A stretch of 64,000 nt of DNA. Source: CCMP332 sp040218795. Its GTDB lineage: Bacteria > Bacteroidota > Bacteroidia > Cytophagales > CCMP332. Position numbers and translations under genes: made by a program. Positions within the stretch are counted from its first letter, which is position 1. The number at the start of each line of letters is the position of its first letter. The stretch is from assembly GCA_040218795.1 (NCBI GenBank), contig JAVJQT010000010.1:124001-188000 (forward strand). Direction: 5' to 3'. Below are positions 8,259 to 16,947 of the stretch, in pieces. Under the pieces are notes generated by a model. The model did not search any database. It saw only the letters and a program-made list of their open reading frames with translations, and was not told where the DNA came from.

Positions 8259-9734
8259 ATGGCCAAAGCATTACCGAGTAGAAAAGAGAATTACTCCCTG
8301 TGGTACAATGAGTTAGTAAAGAAAGCCGATCTCGCAGAAAATTCTGATGTGAGGGGCTGCATGGTGATAAAACCCTATGGATACAGCATCTGGGAAAAGA
8401 TGCAAAGAGGTCTTGACGACATGTTTAAAGCAACCGGACATGTCAATGCCTATTTTCCTCTTTTTATCCCTAAATCCTATATGAGCCGTGAAGCCGATCA
8501 CGTAGAAGGCTTTGCAAAGGAATGTGCAATAGTTACACATTACCGTTTAAAAACCTCTGAAGACGGTAAGGGTGTTATTCCTGATCCTGAGGCAAAACTT
8601 GAAGAAGAATTAATTGTAAGACCAACATCTGAAACAGTCATCTGGAGCACTTATAGAAAATGGATACAATCCTATAGAGATTTGCCCCTATTGATCAATC
8701 AATGGGCCAATGTAGTGCGATGGGAAATGAGAACAAGATTGTTTTTAAGAACAACTGAATTTTTATGGCAAGAGGGCCATACAGCGCATGCAACTTCAAA
8801 AGAAGCCGTTGAAGAAGCCGAAAGAATGCTCAATGTATATACTCAATTTGCAGAGCAAACCATGGCATTGCCTGTAATTCAGGGTATAAAATCAGAATCG
8901 GAAAAATTTGCCGGCGCCATAGATACCTATTGCATAGAAGCCCTGATGCAGGATGGAAAAGCGCTTCAGGCGGGGACTTCCCATTATCTCGGTCAAAATT
9001 TTGCAAAAGCATTTGATGTAAAATTTGCAAACAAAGAAGGAAAAGAAGAGCTCGTATGGGGAACATCGTGGGGTGTTACTACACGTTTAATCGGTGCTTT
9101 GATTATGGCCCATTCTGATGACGACGGATTAGTGTTACCACCAAAACTCGCTCCTATCCAGGTTGTTTGTGTTCCCATTTACAGAAGTGAAGAAGATCTT
9201 GCAAAAATCAAAGAAGTAGTTTCCAAACTGGAAAAAGAATTTCTGACTAAGGGAATTTCTTTCAAATTTGATGACAGAGACACGGAAAGACCGGGATGGA
9301 AGTTTGCTGAATACGAATTAAAAGGTGTTCCATTACGAATTGCACTCGGCCCCAGAGATTTGGAAAAGAATCAGGCAGAAGTGGCCAGAAGAGACACAAA
9401 AGAGAAAATGTTTATTTCACTCGACCGTTTGAGTGATGATGTAGTAAAATTACTGGAAGAGATACAAAACAATATTTATAATAGAGCTTTGGATTTTAGA
9501 AAGCAAAATACGCATGATGTTGAAACTTATGATGAACTAAAAGAGGTTCTCAATACAAAGGGAGGATTTGTTCTGGCTCATTGGGATGGAACGGCCGAAA
9601 CGGAGGATAAAATAAAAAACGATACCAAGGCAAGTTTAAGATGTATTCCATTGGATTCCAATGGCAAAGAGGGAAAATGTGTAGTCACAGGCAAAACTTC
9701 AAAACAAAAAGTTATTTTCGCCAAAGCATATTAA
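8259..9734 (+). CDS. proS: Prolyl-tRNA synthetase (short, archaeal/eukaryote-like type)
   Basis: A class II aminoacyl-tRNA synthetase of 491 residues that charges tRNA-Pro. The order is catalytic core (about 20-275) with motif 2 around WEMRTRLFLRTTEFLWQEG, the substrate loop QAGTSHYLGQNFAKAF, and motif 3 with VWGTSWGVTTRLIGALI; then the anticodon-binding domain (about 285-390) and a zinc-domain-like C-terminal extension (about 400-491) that ends in Tyr, as in the family. The editing insertion of the long bacterial ProS is absent. The family is standard in Bacteroidota. The following NfeD gene starts 1 base after its stop. Confidence 0.97.
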   Translation: MAKALPSRKENYSLWYNELVKKADLAENSDVRGCMVIKPYGYSIWEKMQRGLDDMFKATGHVNAYFPLFIPKSYMSREADHVEGFAKECAIVTHYRLKTSEDGKGVIPDPEAKLEEELIVRPTSETVIWSTYRKWIQSYRDLPLLINQWANVVRWEMRTRLFLRTTEFLWQEGHTAHATSKEAVEEAERMLNVYTQFAEQTMALPVIQGIKSESEKFAGAIDTYCIEALMQDGKALQAGTSHYLGQNFAKAFDVKFANKEGKEELVWGTSWGVTTRLIGALIMAHSDDDGLVLPPKLAPIQVVCVPIYRSEEDLAKIKEVVSKLEKEFLTKGISFKFDDRDTERPGWKFAEYELKGVPLRIALGPRDLEKNQAEVARRDTKEKMFISLDRLSDDVVKLLEEIQNNIYNRALDFRKQNTHDVETYDELKEVLNTKGGFVLAHWDGTAETEDKIKNDTKASLRCIPLDSNGKEGKCVVTGKTSKQKVIFAKAY

Positions 9735-9735
9735 A

Positions 9736-10203
9736 ATGGATTGGGCAGCAGTAATCGGATTAATACTAATTGGAATATCACTTTTGATAGTCGAATTGAT
9801 TTTCATACCCGGCACAACCATTTTTGGTATTGTTGGTTTTGCCTGTCTTCTTTTTGGAATATATATGGGTTATGAGAATTTCGGTACGAGTACCGGAACA
9901 ATAATCTTAATCTCCACATTGCTCGTCAGTATTGCCTTTGTGGTCTTTTCATTGCGGTCAAAATCCTGGGATAAATTTGCCTTAAAATCCAGTTCTGTAA
10001 GCAGGTTCAATGAGGAGCAAAAAATTAATCTCCAAGTGGGACAGGAAGGTGTTTCAATTTCATATCTTAGACCTTCGGGTAAGGCGGAGTTTGGAGATCT
10101 TGAATATGAAGTCTTTGCCCACGATGAATTCATTACAAGTGGAACTAGGATTGTAATTGAGAAAATTGACAACAGAAAAATATTTGTAAAACCTAAAACA
10201 TAA
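9736..10203 (+). CDS. NfeD-family membrane protein
   Basis: A 155-residue protein with three close hydrophobic segments in the first 75 residues (about 5-25, 28-48 and 52-72) and a small C-terminal beta-barrel (about 95-152; VGQEGVSISYLRPSGKAEFGDLEYEV region) of the OB-like NfeD type. The short form, without the N-terminal ClpP-like protease, is paired here with a flotillin-like gene five bases downstream, the standard NfeD1b/flotillin arrangement. NfeD proteins help anchor or organise flotillin-rich membrane domains. The sequence matches family length and order. Confidence 0.9.
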   Translation: MDWAAVIGLILIGISLLIVELIFIPGTTIFGIVGFACLLFGIYMGYENFGTSTGTIILISTLLVSIAFVVFSLRSKSWDKFALKSSSVSRFNEEQKINLQVGQEGVSISYLRPSGKAEFGDLEYEVFAHDEFITSGTRIVIEKIDNRKIFVKPKT

Positions 10204-10208
10204 AATAA

Positions 10209-11243
10209 ATGGGTACCGGTCTATTTACTATTTTCATGCTCATAGGAGCCATAATACTCCTATTTATATTTCTTTATTTCGTCCCGATAAATTTGTGGAT
10301 CACAGCCATATTTTCCGGGGTGAGGATTGGTTTGCTGGAGCTGGTGTTTATGCGAATCAGAAAAGTGCCACCATCAATAATCGTCAATTCGATGATTACA
10401 TCCACAAAGGCGGGTATTAAAGTGACCGATACCGAGGACTCTCCCAAGAGGGATTTAAAAGCCTCCGATCTTGAAACCCATTATCTCGCCGGAGGAAATG
10501 TGCCCAACGTCATTAGAGCCTTGATATCAGCGGATAAAGCCAATATTAATTTAACCTTCAAACAGTGTACGGCTATAGACCTGGCCGGTAGAGACGTGTT
10601 TGAAGCTGTGCAGATATCGGTTAATCCAAAAGTGATCACTACGCCTAAAGTTGCAGCGGTTGCCGCCGATGGAATTCAACTCATTGCCATTGCAAGGGTT
10701 ACCGTTAGAGCAAACATTCAGCAATTGGTGGGTGGTGCAGGAGAAGATACCATTTTGGCCAGAGTGGGTGAAGGTATTGTGACTTCCATAGGTTCGGCAG
10801 CATCACATAAAGAAGTGCTGGAAAACCCGGATAAGATTTCAAAACTCGTATTGCAAAGAGGTTTAGATGCAGGTACTGCTTTTGAAATACTTTCTATAGA
10901 TATTGCTGATGTAGATGTAGGAGAAAATATCGGAGCAAAACTTCAAATTGATCAGGCAAGTGCCGATTTAAAAGTGGCTGAAGCTAAGGCCGAAGAAAGA
11001 AGGGCCATGGCTGTGGCACAGGAACAGGAAATGAAAGCCAAAAGTCAGGAGATGCGTGCTAAAGTGATCGATGCGGAATCTGAGATTCCTAAAGCACTTT
11101 CAGAAGCATTCCGTCAGGGAAATCTTGGTGTGATGGACTATTACAAACTCAGAAATATAGAATCCGATACGGATATGAGAGAGTCTATCGCTAATTCCGG
11201 CAAGAAACAATCCGGAAAGAAGAAGGACGACGATAAGAATTAA
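10209..11243 (+). CDS. floA: Flotillin-like protein FloA
   Basis: A 344-residue membrane scaffold of the SPFH/YqfA family. A hydrophobic hairpin (about 5-45) is followed by the SPFH region (about 60-230; VNPKVITTPKVAAVAADGIQL area and the RVGEGIVTSIGSA segment) and an Ala/Glu/Lys coiled coil (about 245-305) rich in AEAKAEERRAMA-type repeats. Flotillins oligomerise and organise ordered membrane microdomains that recruit secretion and signalling proteins. It follows the NfeD gene by five bases and is likely translated from the same mRNA. The C-terminus is Lys/Asp-rich. A hairpin just downstream may end the operon. Confidence 0.95.
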   Translation: MGTGLFTIFMLIGAIILLFIFLYFVPINLWITAIFSGVRIGLLELVFMRIRKVPPSIIVNSMITSTKAGIKVTDTEDSPKRDLKASDLETHYLAGGNVPNVIRALISADKANINLTFKQCTAIDLAGRDVFEAVQISVNPKVITTPKVAAVAADGIQLIAIARVTVRANIQQLVGGAGEDTILARVGEGIVTSIGSAASHKEVLENPDKISKLVLQRGLDAGTAFEILSIDIADVDVGENIGAKLQIDQASADLKVAEAKAEERRAMAVAQEQEMKAKSQEMRAKVIDAESEIPKALSEAFRQGNLGVMDYYKLRNIESDTDMRESIANSGKKQSGKKKDDDKN

Positions 11244-11273
11244 GTTTAGAGTTTAGAGTTTTAAATATAAATT

Positions 11274-11302
11274 GGCTCTTTCAGCGATGTGGGAGCCATT
11301 TT
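11274..11302 (+). terminator. Probable terminator after floA
   Basis: TGGCTC and GAGCCA form a six-base stem across a roughly 14-base loop and are followed by a run of T with a few A. The right half of this element is repeated before the second paralog (about 12307), so it may have been copied together with the gene. Confidence 0.5.
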
Positions 11303-11320
11303 TATAATTAATAATTTAGA

Positions 11321-12271
11321 ATGAAGAATTTAAAATTGAACCAGTTTATAATTTTTCAGTTGATTTTAGCAGGGTTCATATCTACAGGTCTTTATGCTCA
11401 GAAAGTTTCTTATAAAGGGGTAATGATCACAAATGAAAAAGACCGACCTCAAAATATTTTAATTCACTTGAAGAGATCCACATTAACAACAGACTTAGAT
11501 TTAAGTGGACTTGATAAAGAACTTCAAATATCCAGATCAAAAGGAAAGGAAAAGATTAAAGAGAGTGATATAAAATACCTGGATTTTCTTGAATATGGAC
11601 ATATAAAACGTGTTTTTATGAGTGAAGATTCACTAGGTTTTGTAGCTCCAAATGATAATCTGGTGGAAGTAATCTTCAACGGAAAAATATCACTTTACAG
11701 AGATTACGATTCAGATAAACTTACAACTGGAAAAGCAGCAGGCGCAGTAGCAGGTGCTGCAGTTATTGGAGCTCTAGGTGGTGTAGCATATTATAAAGGC
11801 GGCACTCCAAAAACTTATCACTGGCTAAAAAAACAAGATGAAGAAGAAATACTAATTAATTTAAATAGTCGCAATAACCTCAAAGAAATCATGAGTGACC
11901 GCCCTGATTTGTTTAATCGAATAGATCATTACAAGACCTTTGAAAATTTAATAAGAATCTTAAAGGACTTTGATATAGGGTATGACGCAACCAAAAAAAG
12001 ACTCGAAGATGAAAAGCAAAATAGTCTTTATGGAAGATTGCAACAATTATCACAACTAAATGAATTAGATACAATTAAGGCAACGGAAACTAGTATCGAA
12101 AAAGGAGATTATGTGATTTTTAAATCAAAGTCTGGCCATGTTTTTTGTGTAGTGCAAAAAATTGATAATAGTACTTTTACAACAATAGCTTATGAAAAGG
12201 AATATGGAAAAAAAATAGAATACACGGTTCCAACTAAAGATTTATTATTAATAAGAAATAGCAAATTTTAG
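11321..12271 (+). CDS. Secreted protein of unknown function, paralog 1 of 3
   Basis: A 316-residue protein with an N-terminal signal peptide (about 1-26, ending LYAQ). It shares an order with the next two genes: a beta-rich N-terminal part with YLDFLEYGHIKRVFM and NLVEVIFNGKISLYRDY, a helical part with DLFNRIDHYKTFENLI, and a C-terminal SH3-like stretch beginning GDYVIFKSKSGHVFCVV. Unlike the other two it has a Gly/Ala-rich hydrophobic segment (about 140-156) that could be a membrane-interacting glycine zipper. Divergence from paralogs 2 and 3 is large. No known family is recognised. Confidence 0.75.
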   Translation: MKNLKLNQFIIFQLILAGFISTGLYAQKVSYKGVMITNEKDRPQNILIHLKRSTLTTDLDLSGLDKELQISRSKGKEKIKESDIKYLDFLEYGHIKRVFMSEDSLGFVAPNDNLVEVIFNGKISLYRDYDSDKLTTGKAAGAVAGAAVIGALGGVAYYKGGTPKTYHWLKKQDEEEILINLNSRNNLKEIMSDRPDLFNRIDHYKTFENLIRILKDFDIGYDATKKRLEDEKQNSLYGRLQQLSQLNELDTIKATETSIEKGDYVIFKSKSGHVFCVVQKIDNSTFTTIAYEKEYGKKIEYTVPTKDLLLIRNSKF

Positions 12272-12328
12272 TCTTCAATATGAATGAGATTGTATTGGAA
12301 ATACAGGAGCCATTTTTATAATTAATAT

Positions 12329-13318
12329 TTGAGAATGAAAATTTTAAAGATAAAACTGCTCATATCATTTTTACTTCTGCAAATTGGTTTCTTTACCAAT
12401 ATTGTTTTGGCACAAAGTGAAGAAGTCAAATGCATTTTAGTACTTAAAGGAAGTCCTGATACACTTTATAAAAAGATTATCATAAAAAGAACAGGTTCAA
12501 ATAATAAGGGAATGTCATTCAAGAATGTTCTTGGAAAAAAACTCGCCTTTAAAAAATCAAATGGAGAAATAGAAAAAATAAGTATAAAAGAGGTTGACAG
12601 ATTAGAATTCACTGATTTTCACGGAATTTCCAGAGTGTTTATTGATGAACCGCAGGTGGGTTTAAATGATGACAAAGACAATTTAGTCGAGGAAGTTCAT
12701 AGAGGAACAATTAGCCTTTATCGCAGATATAAAGTTTATCAAGCAGGTATTAGTACAGGAACTGTATATATTCCAGGTGATCAAACTACAGGACTTGTAG
12801 AAGATAAATACAAACCCGCATCTATGGGTGGTGTATTTCCCTCCAATATCATCGGCTTTGATTATTTCATATATGAAGGATATGATGGTGAATATATAAA
12901 CCTTCAGGAAAAAAAGGGGAGAGAAAGATTGGCAAAATTAACCGAAGATATGCCTATGCTTTATTCTCGAATTATGGAAATAAAAAATTACAAGGATGTG
13001 AAAGAAATATTAATTGATTATGACACAGACCCTGTTATTGTCAAACAAAAAATGATGGCAAATTCTGAAAGTATTAAGGCAATTCAAATGAAAGATTACA
13101 ATACTGTTCCAATTGATAGTTTAACAACAAAATCAATTAGTAGTGCAGATGAGCTAAGAGTGGGTGATTTTATAAAATATGTTGGTTCCGGTAATGATAA
13201 AGTAGGTGTAGTAAGCAGAATAATATCTTCTAAATCTCTGATGATGAAATATAATTTGAATTCAGATCCAAAAGAATTTCAGGTTAGAATTTCTGATGTA
13301 GAATTGATTATAGAGTAA
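12329..13318 (+). CDS. Secreted protein of unknown function, paralog 2 of 3
   Basis: A 329-residue protein with signal peptide (ending VLAQ). An ATG two codons into the frame gives the same signal. Shared features with paralog 3 are VLKGSPDTLYKK, the RVFIDEPQV segment, NLVEEVHRGTISLYRRYK, GFDYFIYEG, LYSRIMEIKNYKDV and the C-terminal GDFIKYVGSGNDKVGVV leading into DPKEFQVRISDVELIIE. The C-terminal portion resembles a small SH3/KOW-type barrel. The 22 bases before its start copy the region before paralog 1. Probably periplasmic or outer-membrane-associated; the role is unknown. Confidence 0.75.
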   Translation: MRMKILKIKLLISFLLLQIGFFTNIVLAQSEEVKCILVLKGSPDTLYKKIIIKRTGSNNKGMSFKNVLGKKLAFKKSNGEIEKISIKEVDRLEFTDFHGISRVFIDEPQVGLNDDKDNLVEEVHRGTISLYRRYKVYQAGISTGTVYIPGDQTTGLVEDKYKPASMGGVFPSNIIGFDYFIYEGYDGEYINLQEKKGRERLAKLTEDMPMLYSRIMEIKNYKDVKEILIDYDTDPVIVKQKMMANSESIKAIQMKDYNTVPIDSLTTKSISSADELRVGDFIKYVGSGNDKVGVVSRIISSKSLMMKYNLNSDPKEFQVRISDVELIIE

Positions 13319-13418
13319 TTATTGTTAAAATTGACGGCTATCTTTAGTTAATATAAGTATTCAACCTCTCAAGATCAATATAGTTAGATTCCCAGAAATA
13401 CATTAATTATAATTTCAA

Positions 13419-14387
13419 ATGAATAAGACAAAATACTTTGCTTGGATCTTAACAATAATTTTAGGGTGCTTTTATAATTATTCCTTTGGACAGAAAAACT
13501 CTGTTGAAGCCAAATTAGTATTGAAAGATCACCCCGATACACTTTATCAGGAACTACTTTTAAATAAGCGAATTCAAAGACCTCATTTAATAACGTTTAG
13601 TAGCATTTTAGGAAATATATCTAATGAAATACACTTTAATAGCAACAAAAATGAATTTAGCACTGTCAAAATCAGCAGAATAAATTATTTGGAATTTATT
13701 GATTTGCAAGGAACAAAAAGGATTTTCATTGATGAGCCATTGGTAGATTTACCTGATGAAAAAAACAATTTAGTTGAAATTGTACATGATGGTAGTTTAA
13801 GTTTTTACAGAAAATACCGAGCTCAAAATCCAGATTTCTATGGCAGAGTTGAGTACATTGGATTATTTTCTGCAGATACAAACACAGCAACATTTGGTGG
13901 CAAACTCCCCGCAGGTTTGGAAGGCGTTGATTATTTTCAATTTATCGATTACCCACCGGAACATATTAACCTAGTCGATGATTATGGCAAGAAAAAACTG
14001 GCTGAAATGACTAAAGATCATTTTGGACTTTATCCTAGAATAATGGAAATGAAGACGTATGAAGAGTTATTGGAAATTTTAAAACTTTATGACAGCAGCC
14101 CGGAAAAAGTTAAAGAACGTACTGAAAAATTATCTCAGAAAAACAGAAGTAATATTCTGGATCGTTTAAGCTCCATGCCCATTGACAGTATCAGTACAAA
14201 AAAAGTTTACAATTCAGATGGCCTAAAAATTGGTGATTATATTAAATACATAGGACCCGGACCGGATAGAATTGGGATTGTGAGAAAAATTACCTCGTCC
14301 AGGACAGTTTTAGTAGAATGTGATTTGAAAACAGACCCTAAAGAATTTCAGGTTAGAATTTCTGATGTTGAATTGATTATAGAATAA
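13419..14387 (+). CDS. Secreted protein of unknown function, paralog 3 of 3
   Basis: A 322-residue protein closest to paralog 2. It has a signal peptide (about 1-24, ending SFGQ), then VLKDHPDTLYQELL, KRIFIDEPLVDLPDEKNNLV, LSFYRKYR, GLEGVDYFQF, LYPRIMEMKTYEELLEIL and the barrel-like end GDYIKYIGPGPDRIGIV. Its last 17 codons encode the same residues as paralog 2, with a 29-base stretch identical at DNA level (13271-13299 and 14340-14368). It is separated from paralog 2 by 100 bases. Function is unknown; the tandem arrangement indicates local amplification. Confidence 0.75.
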   Translation: MNKTKYFAWILTIILGCFYNYSFGQKNSVEAKLVLKDHPDTLYQELLLNKRIQRPHLITFSSILGNISNEIHFNSNKNEFSTVKISRINYLEFIDLQGTKRIFIDEPLVDLPDEKNNLVEIVHDGSLSFYRKYRAQNPDFYGRVEYIGLFSADTNTATFGGKLPAGLEGVDYFQFIDYPPEHINLVDDYGKKKLAEMTKDHFGLYPRIMEMKTYEELLEILKLYDSSPEKVKERTEKLSQKNRSNILDRLSSMPIDSISTKKVYNSDGLKIGDYIKYIGPGPDRIGIVRKITSSRTVLVECDLKTDPKEFQVRISDVELIIE

Positions 14388-14391
14388 AAAA

Positions 14392-14418
14392 ATGGTGGTC
14401 TCAAAATGTGACCTCCAA
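14392..14418 (+). terminator. Weak hairpin after paralog 3
   Basis: GGTGGTC and GACCTCC pair with one mismatch around a short loop, directly downstream of the stop codon of paralog 3 and between convergent genes. There is no strong T-run, so termination is uncertain. Confidence 0.3.
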
Positions 14419-14442
14419 TTCGTAAATCGTAATTGAAAATTC

Positions 14443-15489
14443 CTAATTCTTATTGGCCAATTGTCCGCAGGCAGCATCGATATCCTTTCCTCTACTTCGC
14501 CTCACATTCACAATCAATCCTCTTTCTTTCAGAAAATTGGCGAAAAGATCCAGTTTATCCTCTGTGGTATTGGTGAATTCGGCTTCTGTAATAGGATTGT
14601 ATTCGATGATGTTGATCTTGCTGGGTATGTTCTTCGCAAAATCGTAAAGTTCTTTCGCATCGAGAATGCTGTCATTGAATTTATTGAACACTATGTATTC
14701 AAATGTGATTTTATTACCTGTTTTATCATAGAAATACAAGAGCGCTTTTTTTAGTACGTCCAGATTATTACTCTCATTAATGGGCATTATTTCTGCCCTT
14801 TTTTTATCATTTGCGGCATGAAGCGAAAGTGCAAGATTAAATTTTACATGGTCATCTGCCAGTTTTTCAATCATTTTGGCTATTCCAGCGGTAGATACTG
14901 TTATCCTTTTGGGAGACATATTTAAACCGTCTTCATTGCACAACCTGTCGATTCCGTCCAGTACATTTTTGTAATTTAAAAGCGGCTCTCCCATGCCCAT
15001 GAATACAATATTGCTCAATGGCATATTGAAATGCTCCATCGCCTGCTTATTGACCAAAACCACCTGATCGTAAATTTCTCCGGCATCGAGATTCCGTTTT
15101 CTTTCCATATAACCTGTGGCGCAAAACTTGCAACTCAGAGAACAACCAATTTGGGAAGAAATACAAGCGGTCATCCTTGTGTCTGTTGGAATAAGCACAC
15201 TTTCCACCATATTTCCGTCTGCAAGTTTTATCCCTGATTTGATGGTGCCATCATTGCTAAATTGCTCCTGTTCCAACTTTGCAGGCGAAATGAAATACTC
15301 CTGATTCAACTTATCCCTGAAATCCTTTGAAAGATTGGTCATCTCATCAAATGAAGTTGCGGACTTTTGCCATAGCCATTCATAGATTTGATTAGCCCTG
15401 AATGGTTTCTGGCCAGCCTCGGCAAGCTTCTCCCTCAAATCAGCCAGGCTAATTTTTCTTATATCTGTTTTCTTATCGGAAATGACCAT
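14443..15489 (-). CDS. rlmN: 23S rRNA/tRNA adenine-C2 methyltransferase RlmN
   Basis: A 348-residue radical SAM enzyme that methylates C2 of A2503 in 23S rRNA and A37 of some tRNAs. The iron-sulfur cluster motif is C116-x3-C120-x2-C123 (GCSLSCKFCATG). The catalytic resolving Cys lies in the C-terminal DIDAACGQL (Cys341). The GMGEPLLN motif and the RITVSTAG segment are also present, and the length matches the family. A TATCTTTG -7-like element lies at 15494-15501 on this strand, only 4 bases before the ATG, which would give an almost leaderless mRNA if it is the real promoter. Confidence 0.97.
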   Translation of the reverse strand: MVISDKKTDIRKISLADLREKLAEAGQKPFRANQIYEWLWQKSATSFDEMTNLSKDFRDKLNQEYFISPAKLEQEQFSNDGTIKSGIKLADGNMVESVLIPTDTRMTACISSQIGCSLSCKFCATGYMERKRNLDAGEIYDQVVLVNKQAMEHFNMPLSNIVFMGMGEPLLNYKNVLDGIDRLCNEDGLNMSPKRITVSTAGIAKMIEKLADDHVKFNLALSLHAANDKKRAEIMPINESNNLDVLKKALLYFYDKTGNKITFEYIVFNKFNDSILDAKELYDFAKNIPSKINIIEYNPITEAEFTNTTEDKLDLFANFLKERGLIVNVRRSRGKDIDAACGQLANKN

Positions 15490-15584
15490 TTTGCAAAGAT
15501 ACTTTCTAAATCAAGGAATTCGTAAACCAATTTCAAGCCGGAACAGTTCTGTTCATAGAATGCAAAAATTTAAATTTTAAAAAA

Positions 15585-15977
15585 ATGGCATATTACTTTA
15601 ATAAAACACTACCCGGAAAATCTTTTGAAGAGGCTATTGAATTGGTAACCAGTGAATTAAAAACAGCCGGCTTCGGTGTTTTAACTGAAATTGACGTCAA
15701 AGAGACGCTGAAAAAAAAGATTGATGTAGATTTTAAAAAATACAAAATTCTCGGAGCATGCAATCCCCAATTTGCTCATAAAGCATTAACATCGGAAGAT
15801 AAAATAGGGGTTTTCCTGCCATGCAATGTGATTGTTGAAGAAAATGACAATGGCGAAGTTGAAGTAAGCGCGGTAGATCCAATGGCATCCATGCAATCGG
15901 TAGAAAATGATCAATTGGGCATAATCGCTTCAGAGGTTCGCGAATCGCTGAAACAGGTCATTGAAAATCTGAATTGA
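15585..15977 (+). CDS. DUF302 domain protein
   Basis: A 130-residue cytoplasmic protein matching DUF302 across its full length. Typical features are the opening SFEEAIELVTSELKTAGFGVLTEIDV, the CNPQFAHKAL stretch and the FLPCNVIVEE strand. Structures of the family show a dimeric alpha/beta fold; the reaction or ligand is not known. A 14-base inverted repeat (GAACAG TT CTGTTC, 15541-15554) lies 30 bases before its start and could be a regulator site. It ends next to a convergent thioesterase gene. Confidence 0.85.
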   Translation: MAYYFNKTLPGKSFEEAIELVTSELKTAGFGVLTEIDVKETLKKKIDVDFKKYKILGACNPQFAHKALTSEDKIGVFLPCNVIVEENDNGEVEVSAVDPMASMQSVENDQLGIIASEVRESLKQVIENLN

Positions 15978-16409
15978 TCAGTTCACAGGACTTATACCTG
16001 TTTTATTCCAAAATTCATTTGGTATCGGCCTGACCTTATTCACTTCATAGTCAAAACCGAGGATTGCAGTTTTTATCATTGCAATAGCAAGATTTGCTTT
16101 GCTGAATTTATAAATAAGGTCAAATCCCATTTTGGAATGTGAGCCTATTCCGATGCTGATTTCTATTTCATCGCCAAAATAAGCCTGTCCTTTAAACTGA
16201 AGTGCAGCATAGGCCATTATTGTTCCCAGCCCTTCAATATTCAATTCGGTATAACCGAGTTGATTAAAAAATCGCATTCTGGCTTCATGTGCAAAACGCA
16301 AAAAGGCGTCGTTGCTAAGGTGGTTTCCATAGTTTAGGTCTGAAACTCTTACTTTGATAGAAGTTTCAAAGATGTAATTTTCAGGTTCCACAATTTTCAC
16401 TCTATCCAT
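15978..16409 (-). CDS. 4HBT-type acyl-CoA thioesterase
   Basis: A 143-residue hotdog-fold protein. The YGNHLSNDAFLRFAHEARMRFF region holds the family active-site area (N-x3-(Y/F)-x3-E-x-R), in which an Asp is normally the nucleophile; here YGNHLSND gives Asn27 and the Asp34 just after it. The rest follows the YbgC/FcbC type (IEISIGIGSHSKMGFDLIYKF). It would hydrolyse acyl- or aroyl-CoA, but the substrate cannot be read from the sequence. It is divergent from the TRAP transporter genes (40 bases between starts). Confidence 0.85.
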   Translation of the reverse strand: MDRVKIVEPENYIFETSIKVRVSDLNYGNHLSNDAFLRFAHEARMRFFNQLGYTELNIEGLGTIMAYAALQFKGQAYFGDEIEISIGIGSHSKMGFDLIYKFSKANLAIAMIKTAILGFDYEVNKVRPIPNEFWNKTGISPVN

Positions 16410-16425
16410 ATTCTTTTGGGAATTT

Positions 16426-16433
16426 TATATTTG
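16426..16433 (+). promoter_or_regulatory. -7 element before the TRAP transporter genes
   Basis: TATATTTG matches TAnnTTTG and lies 16 bases before the dctQ-like ATG, in the short gap between divergent genes. No clear -33 element is seen at the expected distance. Confidence 0.4.
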
Positions 16434-16449
16434 GCTTTGATTTGTAAAT

Positions 16450-16947
16450 ATGCTCATGAAGGAAAGCATTGTCAAAAATATCAATAAAGTCCATCGCAAA
16501 CTGGCCAATTATGTGGCCTCTTTTGCCAGCTCGCTGGTCATTCTAATTTGTATTGATGTCCTCATGCGATACCTCTTTAATGTTTCTTTTATCGCTATCA
16601 CTGAGCTGGAATGGTACTTTTTTTCCATACTTTTTCTCCTGGGGCTGTCCTATACCTTTAAAAGTGACCGGCACGTCCGCGTTGATGTATTCTACAACGG
16701 TTTTAGCAAGAAAAAGAAAGATCTGGTCAATAAATTCGGAATAGTTTTATTCCTTATTCCATTTTGCCTGCTCGTCATTTATTATTCCGGAAAATATACC
16801 TACAATTCATGGCTTATTATGGAGGGCTCGCCTGAAGCCAATGGCCTGCCCTGGCGATTCTTAATCAAATCACTAATTCCTTTTGGTTACACGCTTTTGT
16901 TATTTCAGGCTGTTCTGTTTCTGTTCACAAAAGTTGATTCAGAATAA
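16450..16947 (+). CDS. TRAP transporter small permease (DctQ-like)
   Basis: A 165-residue protein with four predicted membrane helices (about 20-40, 48-66, 92-112 and 137-158). It carries the DctQ pattern: an early basic helix, VLMRYLFNVSF then ELEWYFFSILFLLGLSYT and SDRHVRVDVFY, a strongly conserved stretch of the family. It forms the small membrane part of a TRAP system for organic acids. The ATG at 16456 two codons in is an alternative start. Its stop overlaps the dctM-like start by one base (TAATG). No solute-binding protein gene is found in the window. Confidence 0.9.
   Translation: MLMKESIVKNINKVHRKLANYVASFASSLVILICIDVLMRYLFNVSFIAITELEWYFFSILFLLGLSYTFKSDRHVRVDVFYNGFSKKKKDLVNKFGIVLFLIPFCLLVIYYSGKYTYNSWLIMEGSPEANGLPWRFLIKSLIPFGYTLLLFQAVLFLFTKVDSE

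Noticed and set aside
15541..15554. LexA-like box GAACAGTTCTGTTC before the DUF302 gene
   Set aside because: Spacing does not match the known LexA boxes (GAAC-N4-GTTC); kept only as an unexplained inverted repeat.
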